Counted from the first letter of the stretch, positions 52,022 through 60,310 are shown. The stretch: 62,207 bases of DNA from Clostridiales bacterium (GCA_015058155.1 SVCW01000007.1:1-62207); one strand, 5' to 3'. The notes: generated from the letters alone by a model not told the origin. A program made the numbers and translations.

Positions 52022-52873
52022 ATGAATGATTTCAAAGAAAGATTGTTCAAAGGAATATTTACTGCTGCGGCTTGTGTTTCGATACTGGCCGTAGTAGTAA
52101 TTTGTGTATTCCTCTTTGCAAAGGGCCTTCCGGCAATAATGGAAATCGGACCGGCTGAGTTTCTCGGCGGAAAGGAATGGAGACCATCAAACGAGATTTT
52201 CGGAATATTTCCGATGATAATCGGAAGCCTTTATGTTACAGCAGGTGCACTTCTTTTAGGTGTTCCGGTTGCTATTCTTACAGCAGTTTTCTTATCAAGA
52301 TTCTGCTCAGAAAGAATATACAGAATTATGAAGCCGGCTGTGAACCTTATGGCAGGAATTCCTTCTGTTGTATATGGTTTCTTCGGACTCGTGGTGATTG
52401 TTCCTTTTATCCGTGATAACATCGGCGGTAGAGGAGCAAGTGTGCTCGCTGCATCAGTGCTTCTTGGAATAATGATACTTCCGACAATCATAGGAGTTGC
52501 GGAATCAGCATTAAAAGCAGTGCCTGAAAGTTACTATGAGGGAGCACTTGCGCTTGGAGCTACACATGAAAGAAGTGTATTTACAACAGTTCTTCCTGCG
52601 GCAAAGTCAGGTATATTTGCAGGAATCGTACTTGGTGTCGGAAGAGCGGTTGGTGAAACTATGGCAGTAATGATGGTTGCAGGAAATCAGCCTGTTATTC
52701 CGGCAAAACTTACAAGCGGAGTGAGAACTCTTACAACAAATATTGTACTTGAAATGGGATATGCGACTGATCTTCACAGAGAAGCACTTATTGCAACCGC
52801 AGTTGTACTCTTTATCTTCATCCTTATAATCAACATTACATTTTCGATTATAAAAAGGAGGGCTAAGCTGTGA
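52022..52873 (+). CDS. pstC: Phosphate ABC transporter permease PstC
   Basis: One of the two membrane subunits of the high-affinity phosphate importer. The 283-residue protein has six hydrophobic segments, NEIFGIFPMIIGSLYVT at the start of the permease core, AGIPSVVYGFFGLVVIVP and the EAA loop ALALGATHERSVFTTVLPAAKSGI that contacts PstB. The ATG at 52022 follows AAGGTG with 6-bp spacing; a GTG at 52013 is less likely. It overlaps pstA by 4 bp. Confidence 0.93.
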   Translation: MNDFKERLFKGIFTAAACVSILAVVVICVFLFAKGLPAIMEIGPAEFLGGKEWRPSNEIFGIFPMIIGSLYVTAGALLLGVPVAILTAVFLSRFCSERIYRIMKPAVNLMAGIPSVVYGFFGLVVIVPFIRDNIGGRGASVLAASVLLGIMILPTIIGVAESALKAVPESYYEGALALGATHERSVFTTVLPAAKSGIFAGIVLGVGRAVGETMAVMMVAGNQPVIPAKLTSGVRTLTTNIVLEMGYATDLHREALIATAVVLFIFILIINITFSIIKRRAKL

Positions 52874-53691
52874 AAAAGAGAAAGCATGTTGTGATAATCA
52901 GAACTGCAGTCTATGGTGCGGCTTTAATAACAGCAGCAGTACTCGTATTTATCGTAGGATACATTTTTATAAAGGGAATTCCGCATCTTACACCGAGTCT
53001 TTTTGAAATAGAATATACGTCGGAAAATGTTTCACTCGTTCCGGCACTTATAAATACAATTTTTATGATTGTTATCGCACTTGCAGTATCGGTGCCGACA
53101 GGAATCGGATCAGCGATTTATCTTTGTGAATATGCAAGGCGGGGAAACAAGCTTGTGGAAGTAGTAAGAGTAACATCTGAAACATTATCAGGTATACCTT
53201 CAATCGTATACGGACTTTTCGGATCGCTTTTTTTCGTAAAGTTCTGCGGCATGGGTTTATCACTGATTTCAGGAGCACTTACTCTTTCCATCATGATACT
53301 TCCTCTTATAATGAGAACGGCGGAAGAAGCAATCATAGCAGTTCCTGACAGTTACAGAGAAGGCAGTTTCGGGCTTGGAGCAGGAAAGCTCCGTACTATC
53401 TGGAAGGTTGTGCTTCCTAGTGCAGTTCCCGGAATCCTGTCGGGAGTAATTCTCGGAATCGGACGAATCGTAGGAGAATCAGCAGCTCTTATCTTTACGG
53501 CAGGTACAGTTGCTGTGGTTGCTGAAAATATTTTTTCATCAGCAAGAACGCTTTCCGTTCATATGTACGTCATATCGGGAGAAGGTCTTTATATAAACCA
53601 GACATATGCGACAGCAGTTGTACTTCTCATACTTGTGGCAATCATCAATGCACTGTCAGGATATATTGCAGGTAAACTGGAGGGAAAATAA
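52870..53691 (+). CDS. pstA: Phosphate ABC transporter permease PstA
   Basis: The second membrane subunit of the Pst importer. The 273-residue protein has six hydrophobic segments, SGIPSIVYGLFGSLFFVKF and the EAA loop SFGLGAGKLRTIWKVVLPSA. It starts with GTG at 52870, overlapping the pstC stop by 4 bp, with AAAAGGAGGGC upstream. pstB begins immediately after its stop codon. Confidence 0.93.
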   Translation: MKKRKHVVIIRTAVYGAALITAAVLVFIVGYIFIKGIPHLTPSLFEIEYTSENVSLVPALINTIFMIVIALAVSVPTGIGSAIYLCEYARRGNKLVEVVRVTSETLSGIPSIVYGLFGSLFFVKFCGMGLSLISGALTLSIMILPLIMRTAEEAIIAVPDSYREGSFGLGAGKLRTIWKVVLPSAVPGILSGVILGIGRIVGESAALIFTAGTVAVVAENIFSSARTLSVHMYVISGEGLYINQTYATAVVLLILVAIINALSGYIAGKLEGK

Positions 53692-54441
53692 ATGGGAATA
53701 ATAGATATTAAAAATCTTAATCTTTACTACGGCAATTTCCAGGCACTTAAAAATGTTAATCTTGAAATTCCGGAAAAGGAAATCACAGCTTTTATCGGAC
53801 CTTCAGGTTGCGGAAAATCGACACTTTTAAAGTCACTTAACAGAATGAATGATATTATTCCTGAATGTAGGATCAATGGTGAAATCCTTCTTGACGGAGA
53901 AAATATTCACGGTGATATGGATGTGAATCTGCTCAGAAAGCGAGTAGGTATGGTATTTCAGAAGTCAAATCCTTTCCCGATGAGTATATACGATAATATC
54001 GCTTACGGACCTCGTACTCACGGTGTGAAATCAAGAGCAATGCTTGATGAAATCGTAGAAAAGTCACTGCGCGGAGCAGCAATCTGGGACGAGGTTAAGG
54101 ACAGACTCAAAACATCAGCACTTGGAATGTCCGGAGGACAACAGCAGAGACTCTGTATTGCAAGAGCGCTTGCAGTAGAACCGGAAGTTCTTCTCATGGA
54201 CGAGCCTACTTCAGCCCTTGACCCTATATCGACAGCCAAAATCGAAGAACTTGCGGCAGAACTCAAAAAACAGTATACTATAGTCATGGTAACGCACAAC
54301 ATGCAGCAGGCTATGCGTATATCGGACAGGACTGCATTTTTCCTTCTCGGAGAAATGATTGAGTTCGGAAAAACGGAAGATATCTTTAACAATCCGGTTG
54401 ATAAAAGAACAAAAGATTATATTACCGGACGATTTGGTTAA
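53692..54441 (+). CDS. pstB: Phosphate ABC transporter ATPase PstB
   Basis: This is the ATP-hydrolysing subunit that drives phosphate import and, with PhoU, signals phosphate sufficiency in many bacteria. The 249-residue protein has Walker [10 protein letters not shown] (near 38-46), the Q loop [16 protein letters not shown], the signature [11 protein letters not shown], Walker [13 protein letters not shown] and the switch His in VTHNMQQA. It is followed by a PhoB-type regulator rather than phoU. Confidence 0.96.
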   Translation: MGIIDIKNLNLYYGNFQALKNVNLEIPEKEITAFIGPSGCGKSTLLKSLNRMNDIIPECRINGEILLDGENIHGDMDVNLLRKRVGMVFQKSNPFPMSIYDNIAYGPRTHGVKSRAMLDEIVEKSLRGAAIWDEVKDRLKTSALGMSGGQQQRLCIARALAVEPEVLLMDEPTSALDPISTAKIEELAAELKKQYTIVMVTHNMQQAMRISDRTAFFLLGEMIEFGKTEDIFNNPVDKRTKDYITGRFG

Positions 54442-54456
54442 AAAGGAGAATGTTTT

Positions 54457-55131
54457 ATGATTTTCTGTGTTGAAGACGATGCGGGAATCCGCAACATGAT
54501 GACATATACACTTAATTCTTCAGGTTTTGAAGCAGAAGGCTTTTCGGACGGAAGTGAGTTTTTTGCTGCACTTGAAAAAAATATTCCGGATCTCGTAATC
54601 CTTGATATTATGCTTCCTGGTGATGACGGACTCGTTATTTTAAGCAAACTTCGTTCACAGTCAGCAACGGCAGACGTACCTGTAATCATGGCAACTGCAA
54701 AGGGAACTGAGTTTGATAAGATCGTCGGTCTTGATATGGGGGCAGACGATTATCTCGCAAAGCCATTCGGTATGATGGAAATGGTATCAAGAGTAAAAGC
54801 GGTTCTTAGAAGATCAAAACCAAAGGAAAAAGCAAAAATCGTAAGGGTCGGAAGAATCGAAATGAACCTTAACGAACATACAGTAGTTATTGATAATGAG
54901 AGACTTAAGCTTACTCTTAAAGAGTTTGAAATGCTCAGACTCTTTATGGAAAACCTCGGACGCGCTTTCACACGTGAAGAACTTCTTGAGTATATCTGGG
55001 AGTCAGATTATCTTGGAGAAACAAGAACTGTTGATGTACATGTAGGAACTCTCAGAACAAAGCTCGGAGAATGCGGAGAATATATTGAAACTGTAAGAGG
55101 TGTAGGATATCGTATGGAGGCCAGAGTATGA
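54457..55131 (+). CDS. PhoB/PhoP-type response regulator
   Basis: A 224-residue OmpR-family regulator: receiver domain (about 1-115) with EDDAG, the phospho-acceptor Asp in LVILDIMLPGDDG and the Lys of LAKPFG, then a winged-helix DNA-binding domain (about 128-224) with LTLKEFEML and TRTVDVHVGTLRTKL. It lies in the pst operon next to its kinase (4-bp overlap), so it most likely senses phosphate limitation and binds the Pho-box-like repeats before pstS. Confidence 0.9.
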   Translation: MIFCVEDDAGIRNMMTYTLNSSGFEAEGFSDGSEFFAALEKNIPDLVILDIMLPGDDGLVILSKLRSQSATADVPVIMATAKGTEFDKIVGLDMGADDYLAKPFGMMEMVSRVKAVLRRSKPKEKAKIVRVGRIEMNLNEHTVVIDNERLKLTLKEFEMLRLFMENLGRAFTREELLEYIWESDYLGETRTVDVHVGTLRTKLGECGEYIETVRGVGYRMEARV

Positions 55132-56831
55132 CGAAACGAATTTTTCGCGCAATTATAACTGTTGCGATGGTTGTACTCCTTGCGTGTCTTGTTCTTGTGA
55201 TGGGTGTCCTTTACAACTATTTCACTGACGTGCAGCTCGAACAACTCAGAATAGAAACTACACTCGCTGGACAGGGAGTTACAAATGAAGGTGAATCATA
55301 TTTTGAAGGCCTTGATGTGAGAGGGTATCGTATCACCTGGATTGATCAGGAAGGCGATGTTTTATACGATACTTCAATTAATCCGGGTGATATGGAAAAT
55401 CATCTTGAAAGAGAAGAAGTAAAAGAAGCAATTGATGTCGGATTCGGAGAAAGTGTGAGATTCTCAAATACGCTTATGAAGAGGAGCGTATATTCAGCAC
55501 AGCTTCTCGGTGACGGTACGGTTATTAGAGTATCTGACGAACAAAACTCGATAATCCAGCTGTTTTTCGGGATGATTCAGCCGATATTTTTCGTGATAAT
55601 TGCAATGCTTGCGATTGCACTTTTTATGGCATCAAAAGTGTCGAAGCTCGTTGTGGCACCACTGAATAATCTCGACCTTGACAATCCGCTTGAAAATGAA
55701 AATGTTGACGAGCTGGCTCCGTTCATGAGAAGAATACATAGCCAGCAGAGACAGCTCAGAATTCAGGAAATAGAGCTTGGTAAGCGTAAGGAAGAGTTTG
55801 AAGCCGTTACAAAGAGTATGAGCGAAGGCTTACTCCTGCTTAATAGAGATGGCGATGTACTCAGCATTAACAAGGCAGCTTCAGAAATTCTCGGAGTAAG
55901 TGAATTCGTTGCAGGAAAGAATATTCTTGTGGTAAGCAGGATTCTTGAATTCAGAAAGATTGCTCAGGCTGCGCTCGAAGGAAATATAATTGAGAGAATT
56001 ATAGAGATTAACGAGCGTGATTATCAGATTGATGCTAACCCTATATACGCAAACGATGAAATTTCAGGTGCAGTAGTTCTTTTCTTTGATGTTACTGAAA
56101 AGAATCAGGCAGAGCAGATGAGGCGCGAGTTCACTGCAAATGTTTCGCATGAACTCAAAACACCGCTTCATTCGATTTCAGGATGCGCAGAGCTTCTTCT
56201 GAATGATATAGTGAAGCCTGAAGATACAAAGCAGTTTACCAGTCAGATTTATACTGAAGCCCAGCGAATGATGACGCTTGTAAACGATATCATATATTTA
56301 TCGCAGCTTGATGAAGGCGCGCTTGATATGAAGCGTGAGAGAATTAATGTTTATGACGTCGCAAAGGAAACTGTTTCAAGTCTTTCTGCAGAAGCAGAAA
56401 AGGCTTCCGTAACACTCGACCTTTTGTGCGAGCCTGTCTGTGATAATATTACGGACGAGTACAGTATCAACGGAATCAGAAGACTTGTCAGCAGCATAGT
56501 CTATAATCTTACTGAAAATGCGATTAAGTATAATCGTGAAGGAGGAAGTGTAAGCATATCTGTTAATGCGGAATATGATGATAAAACGTACGAAAAGTAT
56601 GTTGTTCTGACTGTTTCAGATACCGGAATCGGTATCCCGCCTGAACATCAGGCGAGAATATTCGAACGATTCTATCGCGTAGACAAGAGCCATTCTAAGG
56701 AAGTCGGAGGAACAGGTCTCGGACTTTCAATCGTGAAACATGCCGCAAAAGCTCACAACGCTGAAATAACTTTAAACAGTGTTGTCGGCGGTGGCACAAG
56801 CGTGGAAGTACGCTTCCCAGCAGGTAAATAA
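55128..56831 (+). CDS. PhoR-type sensor histidine kinase
   Basis: The 567-residue membrane kinase has a first membrane segment at about 8-30, an extracellular domain (about 31-145), a second segment at about 148-168, a short linker and a PAS domain (about 225-330). The HisKA domain carries the phospho-His in NVSHELKTPLHS, and the HATPase domain has NLTENAIKYN, DTGIGIP and GTGLGLSIVK. It overlaps the response-regulator gene by 4 bp. It probably partners with PstB for phosphate signalling, although phoU is not in this operon. Confidence 0.9.
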   Translation: MTKRIFRAIITVAMVVLLACLVLVMGVLYNYFTDVQLEQLRIETTLAGQGVTNEGESYFEGLDVRGYRITWIDQEGDVLYDTSINPGDMENHLEREEVKEAIDVGFGESVRFSNTLMKRSVYSAQLLGDGTVIRVSDEQNSIIQLFFGMIQPIFFVIIAMLAIALFMASKVSKLVVAPLNNLDLDNPLENENVDELAPFMRRIHSQQRQLRIQEIELGKRKEEFEAVTKSMSEGLLLLNRDGDVLSINKAASEILGVSEFVAGKNILVVSRILEFRKIAQAALEGNIIERIIEINERDYQIDANPIYANDEISGAVVLFFDVTEKNQAEQMRREFTANVSHELKTPLHSISGCAELLLNDIVKPEDTKQFTSQIYTEAQRMMTLVNDIIYLSQLDEGALDMKRERINVYDVAKETVSSLSAEAEKASVTLDLLCEPVCDNITDEYSINGIRRLVSSIVYNLTENAIKYNREGGSVSISVNAEYDDKTYEKYVVLTVSDTGIGIPPEHQARIFERFYRVDKSHSKEVGGTGLGLSIVKHAAKAHNAEITLNSVVGGGTSVEVRFPAGK

Positions 56832-56840
56832 AAACAAAGA

Positions 56841-56868
56841 AAAAGGACGCCTGAGTGCGTCCTTTTGT
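56841..56868. terminator. Terminator after the pst/pho operon
   Basis: AAAAGGACGC and GCGTCCTTTT form a perfect 10-bp stem with a CTGAGT loop; A and T runs on both sides allow use in either direction. The minus-strand ECF gene ends 40 bp downstream. Confidence 0.88.
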
Positions 56869-56907
56869 ATTGTAAATATGATATATGGTAACTAGTATTT
56901 TTGTTTC

Positions 56908-57627
56908 TTAATTATTTTCAGGATCTGCAGGAGCTTCTTCTGAAACAACTTCTGCTTCAACTTCTACGACTGATGCAGGGATTTCTTTCGCTTCAGGTGC
57001 AGGCTTTGCCTTCTGCTTGCCCTGAGGGACGAGCTTTGCCTTTCCGAGAGCAGCACCTACAACACCTGTGATAAGTGTTGATGCAAACATTTCACATACT
57101 GCATTGATACCTACGAATGTGCAGATGAAAACTATAACATTTCTTCCGCCGATGAGGTTCTGCATGTATTCAGTATTCCCGAAGAGCACTACGAGTGCAG
57201 TCATGAAAAATACTGTGTTGAGGAATGCTGAGAAAAATCCTGTAATAGCACTTGCTGTGTATGTAGTCGAAAACTTTGAAGTGATTTTGTAGATCCAGCC
57301 GATGATAAAACCATCGAGAACACGCGGTACAAAACGCTGGATAAACGCAAGAATCGGATTGATTTCGAAGAGTACAGCACCCATTGCGCTTAATCCTCCG
57401 ATTCCGATACACTGCATAAAGCTTGTGAGTCCGAAGATTCCGCCTACAATTGCTCCGCCTGTAGGTCCGAGAGCTATCGCGGCAACTGCTACTGGAATTA
57501 CATTGAAAGAGATTGCCAGAGGTCCTATGTTGAGGTACCCGAGCGGTGTGTACGACATCAGCAGGAGTACTGCCGTAAGTAAACTTAAGAGTACGAGCTG
57601 TGAAGTACTGAATTTCTTTTTGTTCAT
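56908..57627 (-). CDS. ECF transporter S component (vitamin uptake)
   Basis: A 239-residue membrane protein with about six hydrophobic segments. SYTPLGYLNIGPLAISFNVI is followed by IPVAVAAIALGPTGGAIVGG and GIFGLTSF, the S-component pattern of energy-coupling factor transporters for pantothenate and related vitamins; the precise ligand is not determinable. After the last membrane helix a 50-residue tail rich in Lys, Pro, Ala and Glu is added. The start at 57627 follows AAGGAGGAC; a longer frame to 57717 has no such site. The ECF energising module is not in this window. Confidence 0.78.
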   Translation of the reverse strand: MNKKKFSTSQLVLLSLLTAVLLLMSYTPLGYLNIGPLAISFNVIPVAVAAIALGPTGGAIVGGIFGLTSFMQCIGIGGLSAMGAVLFEINPILAFIQRFVPRVLDGFIIGWIYKITSKFSTTYTASAITGFFSAFLNTVFFMTALVVLFGNTEYMQNLIGGRNVIVFICTFVGINAVCEMFASTLITGVVGAALGKAKLVPQGKQKAKPAPEAKEIPASVVEVEAEVVSEEAPADPENN

Positions 57628-57830
57628 ATTAAATTTTGTCCTCCTTGCTATCATTCTCCATCCCGGAGATATAATTACAATACGCATGTATAATAACACA
57701 TTTTTACAAAAAAACAAGGGGTTTCGGGGGAGAAAGTTAAAAAGTTAACGAATTGTAACAAAACTGAGAAAAAGTACTTATAAATTGCTAGAACAATTAT
57801 CGGGGAAAGAGGGTGAATAGTTCGGAAATT

Positions 57831-57845
57831 TTACATTTTATGTAA
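57831..57845 (+). promoter_or_regulatory. Inverted repeat upstream of the purC promoter
   Basis: TTACAT and ATGTAA flank TTT, a perfect 6-bp inverted repeat, 38 bp before the purC -35. The 334-bp gap between the ECF gene and purC holds this repeat, the purC promoter and AT-rich sequence with nothing else recognisable; no purine riboswitch is visible. Confidence 0.35.
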
Positions 57846-57882
57846 TTTTATTGCAATTAATAACATTTTTTGTCCGTTGATA

Positions 57883-57911
57883 TTGCAATGAAAACGAACA
57901 AGTGATATAAT
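57883..57911 (+). promoter_or_regulatory. purC promoter
   Basis: TTGCAA (57883-57888), a 17-bp spacer and TATAAT (57906-57911) with an extended TGa. The same TTGCAA-17-TATAAT combination drives deoC. The start codon is 50 bp downstream. Confidence 0.75.
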
Positions 57912-57961
57912 ATTCCAGTAAATTTTCAGTTGTTAATTTTGTTCCGAAGGGAGATATAAAT

Positions 57962-58651
57962 ATGAAGCAGCTTTATGATGGAAAGACAAAGACAGTACTT
58001 CTTGATGAAGAAACAGGCGTAGTTAATTTATTATTCAAGGACAGCGCTACAGGTGAAGATGGCGTGTTCGATCCAGGCTCAAACACAGTTGGTGGAAGCG
58101 TAGAAGGTAAGGGTAAGGCAGGTCTTACAGTATCATGCTACTTCTTCGAACTCATGGAAAAGAACGGAATCCCTACACACTACCTCGGTTCAGATATCGA
58201 AAAGGGACTTATGCAGGTTCGCCAGCTCACAGTTCCACCTCTCGAATTCGTACTCCGTTACGAAACAGCAGGTTCAATGTGCAGACGTTTTGATCTTCCT
58301 GAAGGAATCGTATTCGATCCTTGCTACAAGGAAGTTACTCTTAAGTCAGACGCACAGGGCGATCCGCTCATCTCAGAAAGACTCTGCATCATGAAGGGTA
58401 TCTTAAGAGAAGGTCAGTACGATGAAGCTCTCGATATCGTTGAAAGAGTCGGCGCAGTTTTAAGAGATGAACTTGCAACTTTAAATCTCAAGCTCATCGA
58501 CTTCAAGATTGAAGTAGGTTATGATGAATCAGGCAAGATGTATGTTGTAGACGAAATTACTCCTGACATCTGGAGAGTTCGCGACGAAAACGGCAACATC
58601 CCTAACCAGATTGATTGCACTCAGATGCTCTTAAAGAAGCTCGGAAAGTAA
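57962..58651 (+). CDS. purC: SAICAR synthase (PurC)
   Basis: PurC condenses CAIR with aspartate in purine synthesis. The 229-residue protein starts MKQLYDGKTKTVLL, has PPLEFVLRYETAGS, which fits the first SAICAR-synthetase signature, and LIDFKIEVG, which fits the second with Val for Phe. The C terminus reads DEITPDIWRVRD where most PurC proteins have DEISPDSCRLWD, and VLRYETAGSMCRR replaces the common VRNVAAGS form, so it is a divergent member. It stands alone with its own promoter and terminator; no other pur gene is near. RBS: GAAGGGAG. Confidence 0.87.
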   Translation: MKQLYDGKTKTVLLDEETGVVNLLFKDSATGEDGVFDPGSNTVGGSVEGKGKAGLTVSCYFFELMEKNGIPTHYLGSDIEKGLMQVRQLTVPPLEFVLRYETAGSMCRRFDLPEGIVFDPCYKEVTLKSDAQGDPLISERLCIMKGILREGQYDEALDIVERVGAVLRDELATLNLKLIDFKIEVGYDESGKMYVVDEITPDIWRVRDENGNIPNQIDCTQMLLKKLGK

Positions 58652-58665
58652 TAAAAACAATAAAA

Positions 58666-58698
58666 AAGGCTCGCTGTTTGCGGGCCTTGATTTTTTTA
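58666..58698 (+). terminator. Rho-independent terminator after purC
   Basis: AAGGCTCGC pairs with GCGGGCCTT (one G-T pair) around TGTTT, followed by GATTTTTTT. It lies 14 bp past the purC stop codon. Confidence 0.88.
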
Positions 58699-58739
58699 TA
58701 TTGTTTCAAGTTTCGATATGTGACTTTGGCATGTTGAAA

Positions 58740-59495
58740 CTAATCAAGAATTCTTCCGTCAGTTGAGATCGTAACGATGCTCCAAGGGATAAACTTGCCG
58801 CTTGCCTGGAGTGCACGCTTTGCAGCATTTTCAAGGCCTCCGCAGCAAGGAACTTCCATCCTTACAATTGTTACACTCTTTATATCGTTTTCGGCGATGA
58901 TTGCTGTGAGCTTTTCACTGTAATCAACCATATCGAGTTTCGGGCAGCCGATGAGAGTAACTCTGTTTCTCATGAATTCTGTATGGAAGTTTCCGTACGC
59001 ATATGCTGTGCAGTCAGCTGCAATGAGAAGATTAGCACCATCAAAGTAAGGTGTCTTAACAGGAGCAAGCTTGATCTGAACAGGCCAGTTTGAGAGCTGG
59101 CTCGGTACTTCAGTTACTTCAACTTCTTCGCATGAGCATGATGATGCTCCATCGCAAGAACATACGACACGCTTTAGTTCCTTTGATGCTGATCCCGGGC
59201 AGCCGCTGTTAATTTCTCTTGCAGCAGAGCCAGGGCAGCCGCCGGAAAGTGCTTCCTTGATAGCCTTTGCAGCGAGTACTGCAGCTTCGTCGTATGCAGG
59301 TGCTTCACGTTCTTCAAACGTGATGGCCTCTGTAGGGCATGCAGGGAGACAGTCACCGAGACCGTCACAGTAATCTTCTCTTGTAAGTTTTGCCTTGCCG
59401 TCAACCATTTCTATTGCTCCTTCGTGACATGCTGATGCACAAAGTCCGCAACCGATACATTTATCTTCGTCAATTTTAATAATCTGTCTTATCAT
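58740..59495 (-). CDS. [4Fe-4S] ferredoxin-like protein with CPGS motifs
   Basis: A 251-residue soluble iron-sulfur protein. The N-terminal dicluster ferredoxin domain has CIGCGLCASAC (residues 13-23) and CDGLGDCLPACP (43-54), so the second site is spaced unusually. Next come two tandem SGCPGSA motifs (about 84-102), CSCDGASSCSCEE, then SNWPVQIKLAP, LLIAADCTAYAYGNFH, GCPKLDMVDYSEKL and EVPCCGGLENAAK. This is a known ferredoxin-type family of anaerobes of unclear role. It is transcribed alone on the minus strand; an inverted repeat (59573-59590) lies at its promoter. Confidence 0.8.
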   Translation of the reverse strand: MIRQIIKIDEDKCIGCGLCASACHEGAIEMVDGKAKLTREDYCDGLGDCLPACPTEAITFEEREAPAYDEAAVLAAKAIKEALSGGCPGSAAREINSGCPGSASKELKRVVCSCDGASSCSCEEVEVTEVPSQLSNWPVQIKLAPVKTPYFDGANLLIAADCTAYAYGNFHTEFMRNRVTLIGCPKLDMVDYSEKLTAIIAENDIKSVTIVRMEVPCCGGLENAAKRALQASGKFIPWSIVTISTDGRILD

Positions 59496-59572
59496 GATGA
59501 ATCTCCTTTTCTCTAAAAATGGTGGTTCTTAAATATATATATACCTAATATAATAGAGTTAAACAAACAAGT

Positions 59573-59590
59573 ATGTTGCGAAAGCAACAT
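59573..59590 (-). promoter_or_regulatory. Inverted repeat at the promoter of the iron-sulfur protein gene
   Basis: ATGTTGC and GCAACAT are a perfect 7-bp inverted repeat around GAAA. On the minus strand it sits just upstream of a TTGTTT (59566-59561) and TATATA (59543-59538) pair 17 bp apart. It may be an operator for this gene or, less likely, a small hairpin. Confidence 0.4.
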
Positions 59591-59622
59591 GAATAAAAAA
59601 CTTATTTTTGGAAAGAATTATA

Positions 59623-59652
59623 TTGACACAGCAGTAATATATACTGTATAAT
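59623..59652 (+). promoter_or_regulatory. Strong promoter of the tRNA cluster
   Basis: Consensus TTGACA (59623-59628), an 18-bp spacer and consensus TATAAT (59647-59652), 33 bp before the first tRNA. Confidence 0.88.
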
Positions 59653-59685
59653 GTCTTATGTTGTCAGACTTATGGCGACTGGTAT

Positions 59686-59760
59686 TCCAAGGTAGCTCAA
59701 TGGTGGAGCACTCGGCTGTTAACCGATAGGTTGTGGGTTCGAGCCCCACCCTTGGAGCCA
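59686..59760 (+). tRNA. tRNA-Asn (GTT)
   Basis: A full cloverleaf can be folded: acceptor TCCAAGG/CCTTGGA, D arm with AGCTCAATGGT, anticodon loop CTGTTAA with GTT at 59718-59720, T arm with GGTTCGAGCC and an encoded CCA. The window's queH gene is relevant because Asn-GTT is a queuosine substrate. Confidence 0.96.
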
Positions 59761-59765
59761 ACAAT

Positions 59766-59853
59766 GCCGGAGTGGCGGAATAGGCAGACGCCCGGGACTT
59801 AAAATCCCGTGTCCTTTTTGGACGTACCGGTTCGACCCCGGTCTCCGGCACCA
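59766..59853 (+). tRNA. tRNA-Leu (TAA)
   Basis: Acceptor GCCGGAG/CTCCGGC, anticodon loop CTTAAAA with TAA at 59800-59802, a long variable arm (GTGTCC...GGACGT) as expected of tRNA-Leu, T loop GGTTCGACCC and an encoded CCA. It lies 5 bp after tRNA-Asn. Confidence 0.96.
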
Positions 59854-59872
59854 ATTTAATACAACCCAACAT

Positions 59873-59948
<76 letters not shown>

Positions 59949-59958
59949 CGAAATTAAC

Positions 59959-59990
59959 ACAGTCCTGTCATACGACAGGACTGTTTTGAT
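59959..59990 (+). terminator. Terminator of the tRNA cluster
   Basis: ACAGTCCTGTC and GACAGGACTGT form a perfect 11-bp stem with an ATAC loop, followed by TTTGATTT. It lies 10 bp after tRNA-fMet. Confidence 0.9.
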
Positions 59991-60097
59991 TTAAAGGTCG
60001 TTTTTATATGTGCGGCCACTTGTGGGTCGTTTTTTTATATGCCGGAAACGTTGATGAGTTAGGGAATACCCGGATAATCTGCGTGTGTTCCGTCAAA

Positions 60098-60310
60098 TGC
60101 TGGCGTTTTCGAAAAAATACAAAGAAATGCCAACAAAATAAGCCGGATGAAGCATGAAAACGTGGTGTGAACGCTGATTCTGCTCTGCATTCAGGTGTCA
60201 GAAACGTTTTTTGCCTGTTTTGTGCTGGCGTTTTCGAAAAAATACAAAGAAATGCCAACATCTTGCGAAACAATGTTGGCAAATTTTTTTAAAAATTCAA
60301 AACGCCAGCA
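60098..60310 (-). repeat. Terminal-inverted-repeat element, copy 2 (inverted relative to copy 1)
   Basis: The ends are perfect 12-bp inverted repeats, TGCTGGCGTTTT (60098-60109) and AAAACGCCAGCA (60299-60310). Three units lie inside: 60098-60135 and 60223-60260 are identical over 38 bp, and 60274-60310 is inverted. Gaps are 87 and 13 bp, mirroring copy 1 (86 and 12 bp). It occupies most of the 515-bp space between the tRNAs and the dehydrogenase gene. Just before it, GGTCG-T-run-ATATG is repeated at 59996 and 60025. No coding potential is evident. Confidence 0.65.

Noticed and set aside
57912..57961. Possible purine riboswitch before purC
   Set aside because: The leader is about 50 bases, too short for the aptamer, and the conserved loop sequences are absent.
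60004..60282. A 92-codon minus-strand open frame next to the tRNA genes
   Set aside because: It reads through the second repeat copy and shows no coding features; both repeat copies give unrelated peptides.
60098..60310. Possible small CRISPR array from the 38-bp repeats
   Set aside because: Only two direct units and one inverted unit, spacer lengths of 87 and 13 bp, and no cas genes in the window.
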